Source of the DNA: Nonomuraea basaltis
GTDB taxonomy: Bacteria; Actinomycetota; Actinomycetes; Streptosporangiales; Streptosporangiaceae
Assembly: GCF_005893125.1 (NCBI RefSeq)
Contig: NZ_VCJS01000055.1
Span: 1 to 64,000, forward strand
Direction of reading: 5' to 3'
Length of the DNA: 64,000 nt
Part shown: positions 51,455 to 58,602 of the stretch, in pieces
How positions within the stretch are numbered: position 1 is the stretch's first letter
How the letters are laid out: every line of letters begins with the position of its first letter
Notes under the pieces: generated by a model
Seen by the model: the letters and a program-made list of their open reading frames with translations, nothing else
Databases searched by the model: none
What the model was told of the DNA's origin: nothing
Program-made: the position numbers and the translations under genes

Positions 51455-52594
51455 ATGACCCGTCGCTCTCGGCGGCGTGCGCTCTCCTTGATCTTGGCGA
51501 CGTCCGTGGCCTTGTCTCAGGTCACGCCCGCCGCGCATGCCGATCCCAGCCGCCCCGCCACGATCGAGGCGTGGCAGCAGTCGACCAGCGTGCGCCTCGC
51601 GGCCGACGGCTCGCTGTCCGACGTGCTGGCGATCTCGTCCAGCGACGTGTGGGCGGTCGGCCAGCAGGCGATCTGGGACGTGTGGAAGAACCGCGGCACG
51701 ATCCGCCACTGGAACGGCACCGCCTGGGCCGAGGTCTCGATCCGCGACGCCACAGCCGCGGGAAACCTGCGCGGCCTGGCCGCCGCCGCGCCGTCCGACG
51801 TGTGGGCGGTCGGCGACGGGCACGACGGGTTGCCGTACCTCGCCCACGGCGACGTGACCGGGTTCGACCGGGTCTGGCCGCAGGAGCGCGTGGCCGAGGG
51901 GATGCGCCAGGTGCTGCGGGCCGGCGACTGGCTCGGCGGCATCGACGCCAAGCCGGGCAAGGTCGTGGCGGTCGGCAGCCGTGACAGGCAAGGGCTGGTC
52001 CTCACCGGCCAGGGCAACACCTGGACCGTGCAGGAGATCAAGGAGAAGGGCTCCCTGTACGCGGTGGCGGGCGGGTTCGCCGTCGGCGACACCGGCACCG
52101 AGCCGCTGGTCGTGCACTACTCGGGCGGCTCGTGGAAGTCCATGCCGCTGCCCTCGATCCCCGGCGGCTACCTGCGCGACATCCAGACCGACAGCTCCAA
52201 GCGGGCGGTCGCCGTCGGCGGCGTCTACCGGGGCCCCGGCGACATCTCCCCGCTCGTGCTGACCTGGAACGGCAAGCGCTGGAAGCGGCAGGCGCTGCCG
52301 GATTCGGAGGCCCGGCTCTACGGCGTCACCGGCGACGGCAAGGGCCGCTACTGGATGGCCGGCTACGACCCGGCGCGGGCGGCCGAGCCGTTCGTGATGC
52401 GCTGTGAGAAAGGCGACTGCGAGATCATCCGCGGCGACGCCAAGAAGGGCAGGAGCAGCGTCCGCCTGCAGTCGGTGGCCTATCTCGCGGGCAAGAGCAC
52501 GATCTGGGCGGTCGGGCACGCGGTCGACACCGCCGACCGCTACACCGACGTCGTGGAGTCGTTCGCGCCCAAGCCCGCCGAGTCGAAGTCCTAG
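51455..52594 (+). CDS. Secreted propeller-like repeat protein
   Basis: A 379-residue protein with a signal peptide (RRRALSLILATSVALSQVTPAAHA) and repeats of (S/A)(S/P)SDVWAVG followed by (T/S)(W/G)NGxxW segments (about 60, 110, 250, 350), as in actinobacterial secreted propeller-like proteins. No catalytic residues or anchor are seen. The function is unknown. It is convergent with a small acidic membrane protein. Confidence 0.85.
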   Translation: MTRRSRRRALSLILATSVALSQVTPAAHADPSRPATIEAWQQSTSVRLAADGSLSDVLAISSSDVWAVGQQAIWDVWKNRGTIRHWNGTAWAEVSIRDATAAGNLRGLAAAAPSDVWAVGDGHDGLPYLAHGDVTGFDRVWPQERVAEGMRQVLRAGDWLGGIDAKPGKVVAVGSRDRQGLVLTGQGNTWTVQEIKEKGSLYAVAGGFAVGDTGTEPLVVHYSGGSWKSMPLPSIPGGYLRDIQTDSSKRAVAVGGVYRGPGDISPLVLTWNGKRWKRQALPDSEARLYGVTGDGKGRYWMAGYDPARAAEPFVMRCEKGDCEIIRGDAKKGRSSVRLQSVAYLAGKSTIWAVGHAVDTADRYTDVVESFAPKPAESKS

Positions 52595-52606
52595 AACGCC
52601 GCGGTC

Positions 52607-53062
52607 CTAGAGCACCGCGCCGTCGTCCCAGCCGGAGTCGTTGGGCGGGCCGTCGCCCATGCGCACCACCAGCGCCACGAACCCGCCGATGAACGCCGCC
52701 ACCGCCGTGAACAGCGCCCACCCCTCTATACGCCAGCTCGCCACCGCGGCGACCAGGAGGTAGGCGGGCCCGCCGAACAGCGCGACCCACGCCAGCTTGG
52801 TCGTCAGGTCGAGCTTGGGCAGCGGCGGCGGAGGCGGAGGCACGAAGTGCCCCTCTTCCTCCGCGTCGTCGTCCTGCTTGTCCTCGGTGTCGCCGAAGTC
52901 CTCCTCGAGCTCCTCGGAGGGCTTCACCACCCGCCGGGTGGGCTCGGCGGTGACGTTCTCGCTGTCAGGCCATGGCTGCTCTGCCGAGTCGCGCTCGGCT
53001 GTGTCGTTGAAGGACGCGACGATCTGCCGCCAGACCTCGTCCTCGTCACTCTGGGGCGTCAC
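52607..53062 (-). CDS. Small acidic two-helix membrane protein
   Basis: A 151-residue protein with a highly acidic head (EDEVWRQIVASFNDTAER; SEELEEDFGDTEDKQDDDAEEE), a run of eight prolines, and two membrane helices (WVALFGGPAYLLVAAVASW; ALFTAVAAFIGGFVALVVRM). This architecture is common in actinobacterial DUF proteins of unknown function. GTG/ATG near 53062 starts at MTPQSDEDE. Its gene is next to an alpha/beta hydrolase on the same strand. Confidence 0.85.
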   Translation of the reverse strand: MTPQSDEDEVWRQIVASFNDTAERDSAEQPWPDSENVTAEPTRRVVKPSEELEEDFGDTEDKQDDDAEEEGHFVPPPPPPLPKLDLTTKLAWVALFGGPAYLLVAAVASWRIEGWALFTAVAAFIGGFVALVVRMGDGPPNDSGWDDGAVL

Positions 53063-53108
53063 CTAGATGGGCCTCTCCGCAGCGATCGCGACTTCCCCCT
53101 GGGTGCGA

Positions 53109-53867
53109 TCAGTCCCTCTGCAAGGGTACCGAGGCATGTGTCCGGATGAAGTCGAGGCTACCGGCAAAGATCCTGTCGGCATCATTGTCGAGCGTCGCAA
53201 CATGATAGCTATCGGTAAGCTCCTCGATCGTGGCCTGCGGTACCTGCCGGCGAATGATCGCCACACTCGTCGGCTTCACCACGTGGTCGTCCACACTGTG
53301 GAAGACCAGCAGCGGCTGCGTCACCTTCGCCAGGTCGGCCTGCACCAGCGACCACAGCCCCGGCAGCGACGCGGCCGCCTTCACCGGGGTGCGGGAGTAG
53401 GCCAGCTCGGTCACACCGGGCTTCTTGACGTCGTTGGCGACTCCGGGCACGGACGGCACGAACCACTTCAGCAGCGGAGCCAGCTTCAGCAGCGGCACGT
53501 CGTTGGCGATCGACGGGTTGACCAGGAGCACGCCCCTGATCGCCGCGCCGTGCACCTCGGCGAGTCGCAGCGCCAGGCAGCCACCCAGCGACAGCCCCGC
53601 CACGAACACCTCCGAGCAGCGGCCCTGGAGGTCCTCGAACGCCTTCTCCACCTCGGCGTACCAGTCCTCCCAGCGCGTCCGGTTCATCTCCTGCCACCTG
53701 GTGCCGTGCCCCGGCTGGCGGGGCAGCGAAACGCTCACTCCGTGCCCGGCCAGGAACTCGCCCCACGGCCTTAACGACTGCGGTGTGCCGGTGAACCCGT
53801 GGCAGAGCAGCACGCCGACCTGTCCCGCGTCGTGGTGGTAGGGCTCCGCGCCTGGCATGAGCGGCAT
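53109..53867 (-). CDS. Alpha/beta hydrolase (carboxylesterase/monoacylglycerol lipase-like)
   Basis: A 252-residue serine hydrolase: oxyanion LLCHGFTGTPQSL, nucleophile in VAGLSLGGCLA (Ser), Asp in FHSVDDHVV, His in DSYHVATLD. This matches Est30/monoacylglycerol lipase-type enzymes. ATG 53867 is preceded by GGAGGAG at 5 bases, so I rejected a longer N-terminus. It is divergent from the PlsC gene; together they suggest lipid turnover. Confidence 0.93.
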   Translation of the reverse strand: MPLMPGAEPYHHDAGQVGVLLCHGFTGTPQSLRPWGEFLAGHGVSVSLPRQPGHGTRWQEMNRTRWEDWYAEVEKAFEDLQGRCSEVFVAGLSLGGCLALRLAEVHGAAIRGVLLVNPSIANDVPLLKLAPLLKWFVPSVPGVANDVKKPGVTELAYSRTPVKAAASLPGLWSLVQADLAKVTQPLLVFHSVDDHVVKPTSVAIIRRQVPQATIEELTDSYHVATLDNDADRIFAGSLDFIRTHASVPLQRD

Positions 53868-54044
53868 AACAGCTCCTCCCTGGAGTTCATTCCGGGGCAG
53901 TGGCAATCCGTGCAATTTGATCCCGGAACGGCCCGATCGTCGCACGTTCCGGGGTGATTGTGCGAGAGCTGGTGTAGGAGCATGGCCGTCGAGGTGGGAA
54001 GATGACTCTGCCCGCCGATGACGTGCTGGAGAAGAGGTGCCGGG

Positions 54045-54752
54045 GTGTTCTACTGGGTGGTCAAGGCCATCTTGGGGCCGTTGCTCCACCTCGTGTTCAG
54101 ACCGTGGACAGAGGGTGCCGAAAACGTGCCCAAGGAGGGGCCGGTGATCCTGGCCGGCAACCACCTGTCGTTCGCCGACCATTTCTTCGGCCCGCTCCAG
54201 CTCCGCCGCAAGGTCATCTCGCTCGGCAAGTCCGACTACTTCACCGGGCGCGGCATCAAGGGGTTCTTCACCCGGCTGTTCTTCAGCGGCGTCGGCACCG
54301 TGCCGATCGACCGCTCCGGCGGCAAGGCCAGCGAGGCGGCGCTCCGCACCGGGCTGCGCATCCTGCGCGAGGGCAACGTCCTGGGCATCTACCCCGAGGG
54401 CACCCGCTCGCCCGACGGCCGCCTCTACAAAGGCAAGACCGGCGTGGCCCGGCTCGCCCTGGAGTCGCGGGCGCCGGTCATCCCGTGGGCCATGGTCAAC
54501 ACGTACGAGATGATGCCGCCGGGACGCCCGTTCCCCAAGGTCGGGATCCGGCCGGGCGTCAGGTTCGGCAAGCCGCTCGACTTCTCCCGCTACTACGGGA
54601 TGGAGGAGGACCGCCTCGTCCTGCGCGCGGTGACCGACGAGATCATGTACGCGCTGATGGAGCTGTCCGGGCAGGAATACGTCGACAAGTACGCCGCCAG
54701 CGCCCGTGTCGAGATGGAGCGCGCCTCCCGCGCCGCGGCCGGCAAGAGTTAG
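54045..54752 (+). CDS. 1-acylglycerol-3-phosphate acyltransferase (PlsC-like)
   Basis: A 235-residue LPLAT enzyme that esterifies the second position in phosphatidate synthesis or a related lipid acceptor. The catalytic motif is NHLSFADHF (HX4D), and the glycerophosphate motif is GIYPEGTRSPDG. A hydrophobic N-terminus (VVKAILGPLLHLVF) anchors it to the membrane. GTG 54045 follows GAGAAGAGG and begins with this anchor; a longer start at 54018 has no ribosome site. It matches the mycobacterial Rv2182c gene in location near the ArsA-like gene. Confidence 0.92.
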   Translation: MFYWVVKAILGPLLHLVFRPWTEGAENVPKEGPVILAGNHLSFADHFFGPLQLRRKVISLGKSDYFTGRGIKGFFTRLFFSGVGTVPIDRSGGKASEAALRTGLRILREGNVLGIYPEGTRSPDGRLYKGKTGVARLALESRAPVIPWAMVNTYEMMPPGRPFPKVGIRPGVRFGKPLDFSRYYGMEEDRLVLRAVTDEIMYALMELSGQEYVDKYAASARVEMERASRAAAGKS

Positions 54753-54758
54753 CCGGGC

Positions 54759-55217
54759 TCAGACCGACCGTAACGCCTGCTCCGTCTTCTGCATGGCCGC
54801 CGTCATCGTGTGCAGCTCGTCGCGGCTGAGCCGGTCGATCAGGTACGCCCGCACGACCTCCACGTGGCCCGGTGCCACCCGTTCCAGGCACCGCATGCCC
54901 GCCTCGGTGATCACTGCCAGCACGCCGCGGTCGTCCGACGGGCACGTCGCCCGCTCCACCAGTCCGGCCTTCTCCAGCTGGGTGATCTGGTACGTCAACG
55001 CGCTCTTCGACACCACGACGCCCCTGGCCAGCTCCGTCATCCGCATCTGCCGACCGGGGGCGTCGGCGAGCCGCACCATGATCTCGTACTGCGGATGCGT
55101 CAGCCCGGCAGCGGCCTTGAGCTGCTCTTCGATGCGCCTCTCCAGCAGGTGAGAGGTCGACAAGAAGGCGCGCCAGGCCGTCATCTCCGTCGCGTCCAGC
55201 CATCGGATGTCTGTCAC
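54759..55217 (-). CDS. MarR-family transcriptional regulator
   Basis: A 152-residue winged-helix regulator: HPQYEIMVRLADAPGRQMRMTELARGVVVSKSALTYQITQLEKAGLV with the wing in CPSDDRGVLAVITEAG. GTG 55217 is chosen at the start of the conserved region. It is divergent from a DoxX gene, and two palindromes lie between; MarR proteins usually repress such neighbours and release on binding phenolic or oxidising signals. Confidence 0.94.
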   Translation of the reverse strand: MTDIRWLDATEMTAWRAFLSTSHLLERRIEEQLKAAAGLTHPQYEIMVRLADAPGRQMRMTELARGVVVSKSALTYQITQLEKAGLVERATCPSDDRGVLAVITEAGMRCLERVAPGHVEVVRAYLIDRLSRDELHTMTAAMQKTEQALRSV

Positions 55218-55260
55218 CGCCTCAGTGTAGGTGCAGCCTTCGCCGCCCACTGTACCGATT

Positions 55261-55311
55261 GTTCAGATTTGAACATCCACGCTAGGGTTGAGATAGTCCA
55301 AAACTGAACTA
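55261..55311. promoter_or_regulatory. Two palindromic operator candidates for the MarR regulator
   Basis: Site 1 is GTTCA-GATT-TGAAC (55261-55274). Site 2 reads TAGTCCA-AAAC-TGAACTA (55294-55311), a palindrome with one mismatch from TAGTTCA. Both share the TTCA-N4-TGAA core expected for MarR binding and cover the probable doxX promoter. Confidence 0.75.
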
Positions 55312-55327
55312 GAGCCAAGGAGGTCGC

Positions 55328-55756
55328 ATGGTCGACCAAGCACGTCCCGTCGCACTGCTGCTCGCGCGAGTCGCCATCGGGGCGATCTTCCTCGTGCACG
55401 GCTACCAGAAGTTCGTGACCATGGGCATCGCGGGCACGACCAAGTTCTTCGAGTCCGTCGGCGTTCCGCTGGCCGGCGTGGCGGCCCCCGCCGTGGCGGT
55501 GCTGGAGGTCGCGGGGGGCCTGGCGCTGATCCTGGGTGCCGCGCTGCCGATCGTCGGCACGCTGCTGGCCCTCGACATGATCGGCGCGATCGTGTTCGTC
55601 CACGCGCCCAACGGCTTCGGCGCCGCCGAGGGCGGCTACGAGTTCGTCCTGGCGCTGGCCGCGGCGGCGCTGGCCATCGGCTTCACGGGCGGCGGCGCAC
55701 TGGCCGTCGACCGGCTGTTCGGCCGCCGCCGCAACTCGCAGGCGGTCTCCGCCTAG
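55328..55756 (+). CDS. DoxX-family membrane protein
   Basis: A 142-residue membrane protein with four helices: VALLLARVAIGAIFLVHGYQKF, VAAPAVAVLEVAGGLALILGA, IVGTLLALDMIGAIVFVHA and FVLALAAAALAIGF. The first helix motif HGYQKF is characteristic of DoxX. Family members have been linked to redox or thiol stress complexes. ATG 55328 follows AAGGAGG. It is under likely control of the divergent MarR regulator. Confidence 0.93.
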   Translation: MVDQARPVALLLARVAIGAIFLVHGYQKFVTMGIAGTTKFFESVGVPLAGVAAPAVAVLEVAGGLALILGAALPIVGTLLALDMIGAIVFVHAPNGFGAAEGGYEFVLALAAAALAIGFTGGGALAVDRLFGRRRNSQAVSA

Positions 55757-55762
55757 CACCCC

Positions 55763-55880
55763 GACCGCCCCATCGGCGGTCGCCCGGCGCCGGCCGCCGC
55801 CCTGGCGGTCGCCCGGAGACCCGGCCGCCGCCCTGACCGCCATCCCTGGCGGTCGAGCGGCGCCTTGACCGCCGTCTTGG
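55763..55880. repeat. Clustered GACCGCC/GGCGGTC hairpins
   Basis: GACCGCC-CCATC... pairs with GGCGGTC at 55763-55781, and again GACCGCC at 55835-55841 with GGCGGTC at 55848-55854; GGCGGTC also occurs at 55804-55810 and a degenerate third hairpin starts at 55867. They fill the gap after doxX and before the convergent MmuM gene and probably act as a terminator region. Confidence 0.65.
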
Positions 55881-55899
55881 CGATACCCCCCGCCCAGGA

Positions 55900-56766
55900 T
55901 CAGGACAAATGGGCGCGGATCTGTGTGATGTGCTCCGGCGCCGTACGGCAGCAGCCGCCGATCAGCGACGCCCCCGCCCGCTGCCACTCCTTGGCGGCCT
56001 GCCCGAACTCCACCGGATCGGCCAGGCCCAGCCAGCGCCGGTGCCCGGCGTCCCAGGTCTCGCCCGAGTTCGGGTAGACCACGACCGGCAACCCGCCGGC
56101 CAGGCACGAGATCAGCCCGGGGATGTGGCGCGGCGCGGTGCAGTTCGCGCCGACGGCCACCACCTGCGGATTCCCGCTGAACAGGGCGGCCGCCTCGCGG
56201 ATCGGCGTGCCGTCGTTGAGCCGCTCGCCGTCCCGGCAGGAGAAGCTCACCCACGCCTTCGCCCTGGGCGTGTGGCCCAGGAGCCTGGCCAGGGCCCGCG
56301 CCTCCGGATAGGACGGGATCGTCTCGCAGGCCAGCAGGTCGGCGCCGGCCGAGGCGAGGATCTCCCAGCGCGGCAGGTGCCAGGCGTACAGGCCGTCCTC
56401 GTCGAGGTCGTAGTCGCCGGTGTACTCGGCGCCGTTGGCCAGGTAGGCGCCGTACGGGCCGACCGAGGCAGCCACCAGCCCACGACCGGCCTGATCGCGC
56501 GCCTGCCCGGCCAGCTGGACCGACAGCCTGATCAGCGCCTCGGCTTCCGCCGCCCCCAGCCCGCGCCGCATGAAGCCCTCGATCGTGGCCTGGTAGCTGG
56601 CGGTCGTGGCCACGTCGGCCCCTGCCGCGTAGTAGTCGGCGTGCGCCTGCCGGATCAGCTCCGGCCGCTCCAGCAGCAGCCGCGCCGACCAGAGTTCGTC
56701 GCTGAGGTCGGCGCCGAGCCGTTCGAGATGGGTGGACAGGCCCCCGTCGAGCACAAGTGTGGTCAC
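55900..56766 (-). CDS. mmuM: Homocysteine S-methyltransferase (MmuM type)
   Basis: A 288-residue zinc enzyme that methylates homocysteine to methionine, typically from S-methylmethionine. Zinc Cys residues: VAVGANCTAP and LIGGCCRTAPEHI. The N-terminal DGGLSTHLERLG and SYQATIEGF motifs are characteristic. GTG 56766 overlaps the stop of the upstream trehalose-phosphatase gene (GTGA), so they are co-expressed, though no metabolic link is obvious. Confidence 0.93.
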   Translation of the reverse strand: MTTLVLDGGLSTHLERLGADLSDELWSARLLLERPELIRQAHADYYAAGADVATTASYQATIEGFMRRGLGAAEAEALIRLSVQLAGQARDQAGRGLVAASVGPYGAYLANGAEYTGDYDLDEDGLYAWHLPRWEILASAGADLLACETIPSYPEARALARLLGHTPRAKAWVSFSCRDGERLNDGTPIREAAALFSGNPQVVAVGANCTAPRHIPGLISCLAGGLPVVVYPNSGETWDAGHRRWLGLADPVEFGQAAKEWQRAGASLIGGCCRTAPEHITQIRAHLS

Positions 56767-57596
56767 CCGTCCAGGGTAAGAGCCACCGGGGGATGGCCGG
56801 GAAACGCGCTGATCACCTGGTCGAGCAGCACAGGCGTGTCCTCGGGGGAGTCCACCGTGAAGTCCGCCCGGCGCGCCAGCTCGTCGCCCGTCTCCCCGTT
56901 GGCCACCGCGACCGTGACGCCCATGAACGCGGGATCCCGCATCTCCCGGCGGCGCAGCGCCTCGAACGCCCGGCCGTCGGAGAGGTCGTCGCCGAAATAC
57001 CAGGCGCGGGTCAGCGTCTCGGTCTCGCGCGCGATGACCGTGCCCTTGTCGCGCTCCACAGGCGGCCTCAGTTCGACGACCATGCGGCCGTGCTGCTCTC
57101 GCAGGCCCAGCTCCGCCGCCTTGCCCGAGGCCCACCGCTCCACCGCGCCGCGCAGCGCGGGGGCCGAGCGGTAGTGCAGCGCCACCAGCAGCGCCTTGTC
57201 CTCCACCAGGATCTCGCCGGGCAGGTCGCGGGCGGCGTCCGCGGCCAGGCGCCGCATGACCGGCGCCCACGGCTCCGCCTCGGGATCGGTGCGCACCTGG
57301 CCGTCGACGACGGTCTGCATGCCGTACAGGCCGAACAGGCTCACGTGCGGCGCGCGCGAGAACCGCTCGCACAGGAACGCGACCGGGCGGGCCGAGACCA
57401 CGGAGACCTTGCTCACGAGCCGCGTCAGCGCCTGCAATCGCTCCACCGCCCCCGCGACGGGGAACACCGCGCCGGGATCTCGCATGATCGGCGCGATCGT
57501 GCCGTCGTAGTCGAAGAAGAAGCCTGATCCCCTGCTCTCGGAAACGGTGGCCGACACTGCTTCGGAGAAGCGGAGCGGGGCGCGTGAGGTCGCCAT
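56763..57596 (-). CDS. otsB: Trehalose-6-phosphate phosphatase (OtsB)
   Basis: A 277-residue HAD-superfamily phosphatase converting trehalose 6-phosphate to trehalose. Motif I is FFFDYDGTIAPI (Asp nucleophile), motif III WYFGDDLSDGRAFEAL, and VVELRPPVERDKGT is a family segment. ATG 57596 is the preferred start, although its ribosome site is weak. No otsA is in the window. The gene overlaps mmuM downstream. Confidence 0.9.
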   Translation of the reverse strand: MATSRAPLRFSEAVSATVSESRGSGFFFDYDGTIAPIMRDPGAVFPVAGAVERLQALTRLVSKVSVVSARPVAFLCERFSRAPHVSLFGLYGMQTVVDGQVRTDPEAEPWAPVMRRLAADAARDLPGEILVEDKALLVALHYRSAPALRGAVERWASGKAAELGLREQHGRMVVELRPPVERDKGTVIARETETLTRAWYFGDDLSDGRAFEALRRREMRDPAFMGVTVAVANGETGDELARRADFTVDSPEDTPVLLDQVISAFPGHPPVALTLDG

Positions 57597-57658
57597 GTTC
57601 AGTGACGATAGAGCAGCCTGACCGGCTCGGATAGACGCTCGTCCGCATTCGGCCGGGG

Positions 57659-58165
57659 TCAGAGGGCGGCCCGGCGGGCGAGGGCCTGGCGGTCCAGGAC
57701 GATCACCTCGCCGCCGCCGATCTCGATCATCCCCCGGCGTTCGAACGCCCGCAGGGCGCGGTTGACGCTCACCCTGGTCGCGCCGATCTCGGTGCCCAGT
57801 CCCGCCTGGCCGGCGTGGAGCGGCACCCGGCCGTCCGCGCACCGCCGTACCAGCCAGGTGGCCACCCGCGCGGGCACGTCGCGCACCGTCGCGTCGGTGA
57901 GCCGCTCGTCGAGGTCACGTACGGTGGCGGCCAGCGTACGCAGCAGCCGCGCCGCGACGGCCGGCTCGGTGGCGACGAGCTCCAGCACCGCCGTACGCGG
58001 CAGGTAGCCGTCGAGCAGCACGATCAGCTGATCGGCCGGATCGCCCTCGGTGCACAGCATCTGCCCGGCCGGGTACCGCCTGCGCCTGGCCAGGGCCGCC
58101 AGTCCGCGCAGCCGCTCCTCGCCGAGCTCGCCGAACATCGGCAGGTCGGCCAGCGTGTACGTCAT
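57659..58165 (-). CDS. Crp/Fnr-like regulator with shortened sensor domain
   Basis: A 168-residue protein, about 55-60 residues shorter than usual Crp/Fnr proteins. The beginning of the cyclic-nucleotide domain (FGELGEERLRGLAALARRRRYPAGQMLCTEGDPADQLIVLLDG) is intact, but the middle beta-barrel with the phosphate-binding cassette (FGE...R region) is missing: the sequence passes directly into YLPRTAVLELVATEP and the dimerisation helix. The Crp HTH (GTEIGATRVSVNRALRAFERRGMIEI) is intact. The reading frame is open, so it is an in-frame deletion rather than a pseudogene. It probably cannot bind cAMP. Confidence 0.85.
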   Translation of the reverse strand: MTYTLADLPMFGELGEERLRGLAALARRRRYPAGQMLCTEGDPADQLIVLLDGYLPRTAVLELVATEPAVAARLLRTLAATVRDLDERLTDATVRDVPARVATWLVRRCADGRVPLHAGQAGLGTEIGATRVSVNRALRAFERRGMIEIGGGEVIVLDRQALARRAAL

Positions 58166-58238
58166 GTATCCCGATATACACCCTGCCGGTGTCCCCTGAT
58201 GCTGAGAGCCGGCCCGTCGCGCCCTAGCGTGCGGGGGT

Positions 58239-58502
58239 ATGGCGAGATACGTGTTGCAACTGGCCTTCGACGGCGACCCGTGGCGGCTCTCGGTCCGGCC
58301 CGCGCACCGGGAGCACCTGCGGCGGCTCAAGGAGGAGGGGCGACTGGTGACCGCCGGGCCGTGGGCGGACGACAGCGGGGCGCTGCACGTCTACGAGGTC
58401 GCGGACGAGGCCGAGCTGAAGGACATCCTGCGCCGGGACCCGTACACGGAGGTGGACGGCTACGAGATCGTGCTGCTGAAGGAGTGGAACCAGATCATGT
58501 AA
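58239..58502 (+). CDS. YciI-family protein
   Basis: An 87-residue ferredoxin-like dimeric protein. The conserved His lies in RPAHREHLRRLKEEGRL, and the acidic partner in GPWADDSG; LRRDPYTEVDGYEIVLLKEW completes the fold. YCII proteins include hydrolases and decarboxylases, often without known substrate. ATG 58239 follows the divergent Crp-like gene by 73 bp. Confidence 0.92.
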   Translation: MARYVLQLAFDGDPWRLSVRPAHREHLRRLKEEGRLVTAGPWADDSGALHVYEVADEAELKDILRRDPYTEVDGYEIVLLKEWNQIM

Positions 58503-58602
58503 ACGGGCCCGTCCCGCGAGAGTCACGCGGGCAGGTGGATGCCGATCATGGGCTCGCCCCGCCCCCGCCGAGCGATGGGGCGGAGGCGCGGCGAGCCACA
58601 GA

